A stretch of 33,836 nucleotides of DNA. Origin: Parachlamydiaceae bacterium (GTDB lineage Bacteria > Chlamydiota > Chlamydiia > Chlamydiales > Parachlamydiaceae). The notes beneath the pieces are model-generated. The model was not told the origin of the DNA and did not search any database. It worked only from the letters and a program-made list of their open reading frames with translations. This document shows positions 8,622 through 16,034 of the stretch, in pieces (positions within the stretch are counted from its first letter, which is position 1; each line of letters starts with the position of its first letter). The position numbers and the translations under genes are program-made. The stretch spans positions 1 to 33,836 of the forward strand of contig JACDES010000020.1 of NCBI GenBank assembly GCA_013816265.1, read 5' to 3'.

Positions 8622-9929
8622 TTAATATTTTATTTTCGTTAAGATGTGCTGATCGTATGGATGATTCTTAAGAATTTCCTTTCTTACTTGCATTGGCAAT
8701 TTACAATTACAGTCTGCGATTATGTAACAAGTAAACCTATCATCCTCTTCCATAAATGGCTGTCCCAATTCATTTTTAGAATAAATAGTCTTTAATAATT
8801 CAATATAATCTTCTTTTGTGTTTATAGATAAACATAACGATCGTAGAAACTGATGCTTATACTCAACTTCATCGAAAATTTCAGGTTTTCTAACATATTG
8901 AGCCATTACTTGTTGAAAAATTTCAGTTTTCTTATCATTTAATAAAGTTATGATTAATTTTGTATAGAAGGTTTGAGTTGTATAATCTTTGAATAATGAA
9001 ATACTTAGCATGATCCGATCCATTTGAGCCCAATCGAGATATTTTGATAAATCCAAAGCAAGATTTTCCACATCTCCCACGGTTACCACGCTTTTTAAGG
9101 CTTCCAATAAATCGAATGCATTTTTCATTTCTGCTTGTTTGTTATCAACTTCATTTTTCATTAAATAGCTTAGTTTGGCTAAAAAGAAATCCTTTCCTAA
9201 ATTAGGGTATGGATCTTTATCTGTATTTATAAGGCTATAAATATCATTTTCATCTTTTGGAAACAAACTTTCCAATTTTTTTAGGCGATCATTGAGAGGC
9301 AACTCTTTAATACCATCAATAATGATTTTTAGTTCTTCTAATCTGTTGTGAACAATCTCTTCGGATTTATGCACATTTAATGTTATTGGTATCAAAGGGT
9401 CTTCTTTTACAGAAATTTCTTCTTTTGCAGATGTGTTTTCTTTTACAGAAGGGCCTACTTTTACAGAAGCATCTTCTTTGACAGAAGTGCCTTCTTTTGC
9501 AGATGTGCCTTCTTTTGCAGATGTGCCTTCTTTTGCAGATGTGTTTTCTTTTACAGAAGGGTCTTCTTTTAGAGAAGCGTTTTCGTTTTCAACTTTTGTT
9601 GGCTGTAATTCCTTTTGAGCAACTTGATCTGTTTTTTGTGCTGCTGGAGTAAGCTCTTTGAGCTCTGTTATTCTTTCCATTCCTGAAAGGGCTTGAAACC
9701 ATAATGTCGAAATATAATTTGAGCAGCAAGGACCAAAACCAAACGTAAGAATAGTCAAAGCAAAAGCTTTAATGCCCTGGCAAAATTGCCACGAGGAACT
9801 ATGGTGCTTGTAAATTGTGATTTGTTGGTATTGATGACCATTAATTTCAATTGGTTCATTTGCAATCGAACAATATTGACATTTTGCCACTTCAGTAAGT
9901 GGTAAGGAGGCGATTTCATAGTTTAACAT
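8622..9929 (-). CDS. Paralogue 2 with hexapeptide tandem repeat, unknown function
   Basis: 435 aa. The leader (residues 28-93, hydrophobic core about 53-77) is nearly the same as in the downstream gene, at DNA level as well. Residues 120-179 are ten six-residue units (consensus V/A-K-E-x-x-S) replacing the roughly 240-residue central region (LRHSQFPMD...) present in the two paralogues. The remaining 210 residues align with the C-terminal part of the 672-aa protein and end in ILKNHPYDQHILTKI. The start at 9929 has AGGGA about 8 bases upstream. It forms a two-gene unit with 6593-8611. The protein may be a shortened family member whose central domain was lost. Function is unknown. Confidence 0.82.
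   Translation of the reverse strand: MLNYEIASLPLTEVAKCQYCSIANEPIEINGHQYQQITIYKHHSSSWQFCQGIKAFALTILTFGFGPCCSNYISTLWFQALSGMERITELKELTPAAQKTDQVAQKELQPTKVENENASLKEDPSVKENTSAKEGTSAKEGTSAKEGTSVKEDASVKVGPSVKENTSAKEEISVKEDPLIPITLNVHKSEEIVHNRLEELKIIIDGIKELPLNDRLKKLESLFPKDENDIYSLINTDKDPYPNLGKDFFLAKLSYLMKNEVDNKQAEMKNAFDLLEALKSVVTVGDVENLALDLSKYLDWAQMDRIMLSISLFKDYTTQTFYTKLIITLLNDKKTEIFQQVMAQYVRKPEIFDEVEYKHQFLRSLCLSINTKEDYIELLKTIYSKNELGQPFMEEDDRFTCYIIADCNCKLPMQVRKEILKNHPYDQHILTKIKY
9393..9572 (-). repeat. 18-bp coding tandem repeat (10 units)
   Basis: Ten in-frame 18-bp units encode the VKExxS/AKExxS hexapeptide array. Three neighbouring units (plus-strand form gtgccttcttttgcagat) are identical, showing recent expansion; outer units have diverged. 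Loss or gain of a unit keeps the frame, so length variation between strains is expected. Confidence 0.85.
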
Positions 9930-9971
9930 TAAATGATCCCTATTAAAAAATTAAGAATTAATACTCCAACG

Positions 9972-10087
9972 AAAGCGAAAGAGGACTTTCGCACTCTAAA
10001 CGCTTTGCGTAGCTTTAAGAAATATTTATGCTACAGATTTCCAAAGCTACGCGTAGCGTTTGGAGTGCGAAAGTCCTCTTTCGCTTT
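9972..10087. repeat. GCGAAAGAGG palindromic element, copy A
   Basis: The 44-base arm 9972-10015 pairs with 10044-10087 with only a few mismatches; the loop is 28 bases. Outer ends are aaagcgaaagagg / cctctttcgcttt. The element is non-coding and lies between two minus-strand genes; the RNA of either strand would form a long hairpin. Confidence 0.85.
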
Positions 10088-10138
10088 GTTATGAAGCGCC
10101 ATATTTGTCAACATGTCTACAATTGACGCAAACCTCCA

Positions 10139-10217
10139 TACGCTTCGCGAATCATTGAAATAACCAACTTTCCTAGCTACGTGAAGCGTTTGGAGTGCGA
10201 AAGCCCTCTTTCGCCTT
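10139..10217. repeat. GCGAAAGAGG palindromic element, copy B (one end lost)
   Basis: tacgcttcgcgaatcattga and the right arm (gaagcgtttggagtgcgaaa, then gccctctttcg) match the inner and right parts of copies at 24930 and 29875. The outer left arm is missing, so this is a truncated copy immediately next to copy A and downstream of the gene ending at 10243. Confidence 0.7.
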
Positions 10218-10242
10218 TACACTCAACATTCGTATAAAAAAA

Positions 10243-12483
10243 TTAAAACTTACCGGCTATTGTGGTTAATGCTGGTTGATCCTTCGGGTAGTTCTTAAAA
10301 ATTTCATTTTTAGTATCTTGACTTATTTTATTCATGTTTGTACTACAAGGGAAATTCGTGTCTTTAAATTCATTAGTCACATTAGCCATCAAACCATGAT
10401 AAAAAGATCGGGCATTGCCGTCTTTTAATATTAACTCTTCCGACCCTTCAGCAGTTAGATAAATTGAATCTAGTAGCTCAATAAATTCCTCTTTTGTTCC
10501 TAGATAAGGAAGCATTTTTGCAAAGCATCTTCCCTTTACCGATTCATAATGTTCAGGATTTGAATAGTACTTTCTCATTGCAATTTTAAAATGTTCTATT
10601 CTTTTATTCTTAAGCAAACCAACAAAAATACCTGCATAAAAATTTTCAGTGCTTCTACTATTTTTTTTACTCAATATTAAAACTTTATCCATTATATTAT
10701 CGAAAGTATACACGGCATTGTCTTCAACTATCTCATTGGTAAGCTGAATGATTTCATCCATTTCAGAAAATTCCAAAAGAAGGAATTGAGGAAGCAATTT
10801 GAATATACTTCTTATATTCTGCTCGGTAACATTGGGTAAATTAAGGATATCATGAAAAAAAGTATTTCTCAATTTAAGTCGATCATCCTTTTCCATCTCA
10901 GAAAAATCAAAGTTTTTTTCTCCAAAAAAAATACTTCCATTATGATACTCATCTAATGCATCAAAAATAGAGTTTTTAATTACAGAACTGAAATGACTCA
11001 TCAAAAGACGGCGCTCTATACTATCGAGGTGAGATATATTCGAAAATAATTCTTGGATTTGAATTAAACATTCAGATATTTCCAAAGCTTCAATTCTTGG
11101 GATGATTAATTTTATTTGTGAAAGAGTTAGTAGGCTCAAGAACTGTTTTTTAAAAAATTTAATATCCATAAACATATTGCTCAAAAGCTGTGCGTTATTT
11201 CCATCAATTTCTAAAATTTTTCCAATTATTTCGATGGCTTGAGTTTCAATTAATTGGTATTCACGTAAATGGACGCTTCCTACATGTTTTAAAAGATCTA
11301 TGAGAACATTAACTTCAAGTTTAACCTTTAAAAGGTGTTTAAAAATTAAAGCATTCTTTTTAATATCAGTAGGAACATCTCCATTTAATAGTTTAAACAT
11401 TGAAATGAGAAGCTCATGATGTTCCTTCGATCCATCTTGAGCTAGCTTACAAATGTTCTCAATTTTTTGTGCATTTAGACTCCATAACACTTTTCTTCTT
11501 ATATAAATACCAGGTGGTAGTAATGGATAAGCGAGTAAGAATGTTGATTCTTTCATGCCTTCAAAAATTGCATATAAATTTTGCTCCAGATTTAAATCTT
11601 TATCCGTCATTGTGATTATAAATGTTTTCTCTATAATATTTTTAATGATGCTCAAAGCTAAAGGAACATCCTTCTCACCAATGATATTGAATAATAGAAC
11701 GCTTTCCTCTGTGTTTAGGAAATAAAATAAATTATAATCAATATTATCGATTTGAATATCTCTACCTTTTTTATTTTCTGCCATGAGAAAAAAACGCAAA
11801 CTTTCTATCCAATTCAATTTTTTATTAGGGTCAAGAGGTAACGATGCTGGAGGAGAAAATGTTCCCAATTCTTTTGGTTGAGTTAGCAAGATTGTGTTTA
11901 CCTTTTTGGATGCCAATACATCTAAAAATTTAATATCTACAGGAAATTCTGAATGACGTAAATCAAAGATTGGCATTTCTTGTGTAGTGGCTATTTCTTC
12001 AATATTTTGCTCAGGTTGCTCTGTCGTCTCTGTTTCTGTTGTTAGTGTAGTTTGAGTAGTAGTTGAGATAACTTGATTAGTTTTTGATAAAGCTTGAGTA
12101 GTTTTTGATAAATCGACATTATCTATATCCAACTTCTCTGCTGGAGTAGACTGAAGTTGAATTTTTACAACATCATCTGCCTTTTTAACTGTTGGGGGAA
12201 GTTCTTTAAGTACAGTCACCTCTTCGACACCTGAAAGGGCTTGTGTGTATAGTGTCCAGATATAATCAGAAAAGCAAAGTCCAAAACCAAGTGTGAGGAT
12301 GGTTAATCCAATTGCTTTTATCCCTTGGCAGAATTGCCATGTTTTAGAGTGTTCTTTATATGTAATATCTTTATATTGACGTCCCGAGTTTTCTGTAGCA
12401 GTGGATTGGTTTGAAGTCGAAGAAGTCAAACTAATATTTTGATTATGACCTTTACAACATGTTTGAATTTCAGCACTGCTCAT
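10243..12483 (-). CDS. Paralogue 3 of the leader-bearing family, unknown function
   Basis: 746 aa. A diverged leader (SKTWQFCQGIKAIGLTILTL at about residues 46-65, then FSDYIWTLYTQALSGVEEV) corresponds to that of the two downstream genes. A Thr/Gln-rich linker (about 105-170) follows, then DLRHSEFPVD, ILLTQPKELG and WIESLRFFL, shared with the 672-aa protein. Next comes a long helical region, and the end motif IFKNYPKDQPALTTI. No enzymatic signature is visible. The start at 12483 has AAGGA 6 bases upstream, a good ribosome binding site. A gap of 313 bases with palindromic repeats separates it from the next gene in the same direction, so it is probably a separate transcript. Confidence 0.85.
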   Translation of the reverse strand: MSSAEIQTCCKGHNQNISLTSSTSNQSTATENSGRQYKDITYKEHSKTWQFCQGIKAIGLTILTLGFGLCFSDYIWTLYTQALSGVEEVTVLKELPPTVKKADDVVKIQLQSTPAEKLDIDNVDLSKTTQALSKTNQVISTTTQTTLTTETETTEQPEQNIEEIATTQEMPIFDLRHSEFPVDIKFLDVLASKKVNTILLTQPKELGTFSPPASLPLDPNKKLNWIESLRFFLMAENKKGRDIQIDNIDYNLFYFLNTEESVLLFNIIGEKDVPLALSIIKNIIEKTFIITMTDKDLNLEQNLYAIFEGMKESTFLLAYPLLPPGIYIRRKVLWSLNAQKIENICKLAQDGSKEHHELLISMFKLLNGDVPTDIKKNALIFKHLLKVKLEVNVLIDLLKHVGSVHLREYQLIETQAIEIIGKILEIDGNNAQLLSNMFMDIKFFKKQFLSLLTLSQIKLIIPRIEALEISECLIQIQELFSNISHLDSIERRLLMSHFSSVIKNSIFDALDEYHNGSIFFGEKNFDFSEMEKDDRLKLRNTFFHDILNLPNVTEQNIRSIFKLLPQFLLLEFSEMDEIIQLTNEIVEDNAVYTFDNIMDKVLILSKKNSRSTENFYAGIFVGLLKNKRIEHFKIAMRKYYSNPEHYESVKGRCFAKMLPYLGTKEEFIELLDSIYLTAEGSEELILKDGNARSFYHGLMANVTNEFKDTNFPCSTNMNKISQDTKNEIFKNYPKDQPALTTIAGKF

Positions 12484-12984
12484 GTTTGTTCCTTTTTCCC
12501 CTAAGAGATGTAAAATAAAAAATATTTGAATAAGATTAATTACTTAAAACTAAATAAATAATACATTAAATGAATATTTTAATCAAACATTATGACAATA
12601 TTTTATATAATATCTATTTTACAACATTAAAAATCCTAATTAGTTGCGAAGAAAAGATAAAAAATTTGTCTCGTGTATCATATGTGATCAAATTTTGGAA
12701 TCATTATATTTTGAACTATAAAAACATTTTTTATCGAAATTAGTATTAATTAAATTTTATATTTCAATGTTTTGTATTGATGTCAAATGAAGAGTGACGT
12801 ATTCTTGATAACATTTCTTTTCTAGATAACAAAGGCTATTCATTAGTTGAAAATTTTTCTGGCTATAATCATATTACTAATCCTGGATGGGATGGAACTC
12901 ATAACGATTATTTATTTGTAAGAAAAAAATAACAATATAATGTTCAACCCAAATTTTTAAGTAAAAAATCACAAGGTTTCAGCA
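12484..12984. other. 501-base gap between divergent genes
   Basis: The gap lies between the starts of the 746-aa paralogue (minus) and the glycosyltransferase (plus), so it must hold both promoters. It is extremely AT-rich, especially 12500-12780, where no gene, palindrome or confident promoter was picked out. A methyltransferase tail occupies 12798-12932. Confidence 0.5.
12798..12932 (+). pseudogene. C-terminal remnant of a methyltransferase gene
   Basis: After a stop at 12795-12797 the plus frame is open to TAA at 12930-12932. It ends GYSLVENFSGYNHITNPGWD followed by GTHNDYLFVRKK. The ending with HNDYLFV is typical of the last residues of FkbM-like SAM-dependent methyltransferases. There is no start codon or upstream body in frame, so this looks like a tail left after deletion. 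It lies just before a gene with a methyltransferase domain, which suggests a formerly larger glycan-modification locus. Confidence 0.5.
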
Positions 12985-14718
12985 ATGTCTAGAATCAAAA
13001 TAATTTGCCTTTTACTTCTTCTCCATTTACCGCTTTTGGGAAATTATAAGACCCCAAGATATATTTGGAATCTAGGATTAGCTATAGAATGTGATATAAA
13101 CCCATTTAAAAATGGTCTTCCCGAAAACTACCAAACAAATCCACCTCTCAGCTGTGTCGACCCCATTAATTATGTTAAAGATGTCAAGGATGGAGATATA
13201 ATTTGGCTCCAAACACATCAAGTGGCACATTTTTATCATAATGTTTTACCAAATATTAATAGTGATTTTGTACTATTAATTAATGATGGTGATCGCTCCT
13301 TCCCTTCATCATATCGCTCTGAATTTAATGTGGATGCCTTAATAAACGATGATCACGTGATTCACATTTTTAGTCAAAATGTGAGCGATTCAACCTCTTC
13401 AAAAAAAGTGAGTGGCATTCCTATAGGAATGGATTTTCACACCGTCACGAACTCCAATAATTGTATTATTTTTTCTGAAACTCAACAGTCAGTATATCTA
13501 CAAGAGCAAAAATTGGAATACCTTCTATCACAACTATTGCCGACAAATCAAAGAATAAATAAAGCATATGTTGATTTTCAATTAGCTGACAGGGGTGAGT
13601 TTGATGGAGAAAGTCGTACATCAATTTTTAATCAATTACATAAAACGGAATTGATTGATTATCCTTCAGGCAGAATTCCACGACAATTGCTCTGGCAAAC
13701 AAAAGGAAAATATGCCTTTTCTATAAGTCCTAGAGGGGCAGGCCTCGATTGCCATCGTACTTGGGAAGATCTAGTTCTTGGCTGCATTGTTATTGTTAAA
13801 ACGTCCCCTTTAGATCCTCTCTATGAAGGATTACCTGTAGTCATTGTCAAAGATTGGTCCGAAATAACCCCTCAAAATTATGATAAGTGGTTGAAAGAGT
13901 ATGGAAATGCTTTTAACAATCCAAGCTATAGAGAACGATTAACGAATCAGTATTGGATGAATGTTATACGTGCAACAGCTAAAAAATATAATGGTGATCA
14001 AATAAAAGAAAATATCTCTTCAAATACACCAAAACAAGAATTAGATGAGCTTATTCCCCCTGAAATAAAAAATGATGAATTTTATACTACAATATATTTG
14101 ATATCTCGAACTGAACCTATCAAAACAATATTGGAAATAGGATCATCGAGCGGAGAAGGTAGCACAGAGGCTTTTGCAAAAGGGATACGTGAAAATCCAA
14201 GTAAACCAATCCTATATTGCATGGAAGTATCCAAGCCTCGTTTTGCAGCCTTGAGCAAACATTATGAAAACGAGGATCGAATTAAATGTTATAATGTTTC
14301 TTCCGTTCCTATTTCTTCATTTCCTAAAGAAGAAGATGTCAAAAAATTCTATCTGACGACTCACACAAACTTAAACAATTACCCACTAGAAAAAGTTCTC
14401 GGTTGGTTAAAACAAGATATCAATTATATCAAATTGCATCAACCAACCCAAAATGGGATCAATTTGATAAAACAAGAAAATGGAATAAAAAATTTTGATA
14501 TCGTTTTGATTGATGGCTCTGAATTTACCGGAATGGCCGAATTAGATCTTGTGTATGGAGCAAAATTTATTCTTTTGGATGATATCAATTCATTTAAAAA
14601 TTATTCTAATTATAAAAAAATGCTTGCAGATAACTCCTATGAACTATTTTCTCAAAATATCAATATTAGGAATGGTTTTGCTATCTTTAAATTAAAAGAC
14701 TATACCACGCGCAGGTAG
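12985..14718 (+). CDS. Exported exostosin-like glycosyltransferase fused to a methyltransferase
   Basis: 577 aa. Residues 1-19 look like a signal peptide (MSRIKIICLLLLLHLPLLG). Residues about 30-330 resemble exostosin/GT47-like glycosyltransferases: the stretch around 248-290 has SPRGAGLDCHRTWEDLVLGC, a following two-residue Ile-Val, then PLYEGLPVVIV, the usual end of the sugar-nucleotide domain. From about residue 382 a class I SAM-binding loop appears (ILEIGSSSGEGSTEAF). Near 509 comes VLIDGSEFTGMAELDL with a later ILLDDI, as in Methyltransf_24-type enzymes. The protein could transfer a sugar and methylate the product or a neighbouring glycan. A signal peptide on a nucleotide-sugar enzyme is odd, and suggests either membrane anchoring or secretion into the host. 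The last five codons (YTTRR) and the stop lie inside a TATACCACG repeat. AAGG lies 9 bases before the ATG. Confidence 0.8.
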   Translation: MSRIKIICLLLLLHLPLLGNYKTPRYIWNLGLAIECDINPFKNGLPENYQTNPPLSCVDPINYVKDVKDGDIIWLQTHQVAHFYHNVLPNINSDFVLLINDGDRSFPSSYRSEFNVDALINDDHVIHIFSQNVSDSTSSKKVSGIPIGMDFHTVTNSNNCIIFSETQQSVYLQEQKLEYLLSQLLPTNQRINKAYVDFQLADRGEFDGESRTSIFNQLHKTELIDYPSGRIPRQLLWQTKGKYAFSISPRGAGLDCHRTWEDLVLGCIVIVKTSPLDPLYEGLPVVIVKDWSEITPQNYDKWLKEYGNAFNNPSYRERLTNQYWMNVIRATAKKYNGDQIKENISSNTPKQELDELIPPEIKNDEFYTTIYLISRTEPIKTILEIGSSSGEGSTEAFAKGIRENPSKPILYCMEVSKPRFAALSKHYENEDRIKCYNVSSVPISSFPKEEDVKKFYLTTHTNLNNYPLEKVLGWLKQDINYIKLHQPTQNGINLIKQENGIKNFDIVLIDGSEFTGMAELDLVYGAKFILLDDINSFKNYSNYKKMLADNSYELFSQNINIRNGFAIFKLKDYTTRR

Positions 14719-14746
14719 GATTGACGATTTTTTTGCACGTGGTATA
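14701..14746. repeat. Minimal TATACCACG element
   Basis: A 46-base unit beginning tataccacgcgcaggtagga and ending gcacgtggtata. Its left part repeats the first 30 bases of the 167-bp element at 17599, and its right end is the inverted terminus. It is probably an internal-deletion derivative. It supplies the final codons and TAG stop of the glycosyltransferase gene. Confidence 0.75.
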
Positions 14747-14839
14747 ATATTCAAGTAAAAGACGGAAGTAGACAATTTCATCTTTTGATGCTAGAATAAC
14801 AATCTATGTATACTAAAATACTAAATATTATGGGGTTCT

Positions 14840-15892
14840 ATGTCCTTTGCTCGATTTTCAACCTTACCACACCGTTTACCATTAGCACTCATTTCTACAA
14901 CTGATGCTTTTCGAAAAGTCCGAATTCAATCCCGAAAGATCTCTACAGCGATGAATGTTTTCAACAATACTTCAAAAAGACGCTCAGAATTTGGCCAAAG
15001 AGGTTTGAAAATTAGTGCAAAATCAAATAAAGAAAGATTTGGTAAGGCTAGTACCGAAGATATAAAATTAGCTTTATTAATCAGTGGAGTATTGTTCACA
15101 TCTGTCACTTTATGTGAATCTGAAAAAAGAGCTCAGAATAAACTTTCAGAATCTAGCTTTATAAAAAAAATGCATTCCACAATATCAGAAACAATAAAGC
15201 ATGCTAATAAGCCCGATGAACTTGCAACCTTTAGAGTTGATATTTCAAAAGCTTGGGATGACCTAGAAAAAAAAGGGTGCTTAGAAGTTAGAGGCACAGA
15301 TAAAGATAAACGACCTCCATTTGTTGTTATACAAGCATTCGTTGAACAGATGCTTGCTTCAAAATTACAAAGTAAAGAAGTTAGCAATTTAGTTGGATTT
15401 ATCCACACACCTATGCCAGCCACTCCCCTTTGCACAAATGGTGAAATTTCTCGAGAATTGGTTGATCATTCCATTGAAATGGATCCAAAACGTCTTTTTA
15501 CTGTTAAAGCTAGAACGACCATTATCAGAGATTATCTTTTTAATGGTGGTAATATGTACATCGTTTATCCAAAAGATGGTTTAAACAAACGCACAGATGA
15601 ACAACAAAAGATTTATCAACAAGAGTTAAAAAATTATCCCGAAAATCTTTTTGATGTTCCCATTAATTGTGAAAACATTCCTATAGATTTTGTAGGAGCA
15701 ACTTATTCCTTTCAAGATAACACAGGTAAAACTTTTGTCTTCGCAATTCAAATGACACAAGCAAAAGATCCAAAAGATATCGGAAATTTCGGACTTTGGT
15801 TTGGTTCCATTGAAAATCCAGCAATTCAGAAACGTGTGAAAGCTGTCTCAAGCTTTCTTCAACAGTATAACGCTAATTTGCTAAAATGGTAA
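14840..15892 (+). CDS. Unknown protein with presequence-like N-terminus
   Basis: 350 aa. GGGG lies a few bases before the ATG at 14840. The first 70 residues are rich in Arg, Ser and hydrophobic residues with very few acidic ones (MSFARFSTLPHRLPLALIST..., later RKVRIQSRKIS). This resembles a mitochondrial targeting presequence more than a Sec signal. A hydrophobic segment follows at about residues 78-92 (LALLISGVLFTSVTL). The remaining 250 residues look globular, with a conserved-looking C-terminal part (DYLFNGGNMYIVYPKDG, then FVFAIQMTQAKDP and FGLWFGSIENPAIQ). I do not recognise the family. It stands alone between a repeat-bearing gap and another unknown membrane protein. Targeting to a host organelle is speculation. 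Confidence 0.78.
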   Translation: MSFARFSTLPHRLPLALISTTDAFRKVRIQSRKISTAMNVFNNTSKRRSEFGQRGLKISAKSNKERFGKASTEDIKLALLISGVLFTSVTLCESEKRAQNKLSESSFIKKMHSTISETIKHANKPDELATFRVDISKAWDDLEKKGCLEVRGTDKDKRPPFVVIQAFVEQMLASKLQSKEVSNLVGFIHTPMPATPLCTNGEISRELVDHSIEMDPKRLFTVKARTTIIRDYLFNGGNMYIVYPKDGLNKRTDEQQKIYQQELKNYPENLFDVPINCENIPIDFVGATYSFQDNTGKTFVFAIQMTQAKDPKDIGNFGLWFGSIENPAIQKRVKAVSSFLQQYNANLLKW

Positions 15893-16034
15893 TCCAAAGA
15901 AATTATTTTTTTATCTTTATATTATTTGATTATAGTTAATTGATACCATTGTTTTAGAATTACTAGTTTAATTGACAATAAATTGTAATATCATTAAACT
16001 TTGTTCTAAATATTTTTTTTACCAGAGGATTATT

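Noticed and set aside
9433-9618. Possible CRISPR array or repeat-protein gene on the plus strand
   Set aside because: The repeats are contiguous 18-bp coding units without spacers, in frame with the 435-aa protein on the minus strand.
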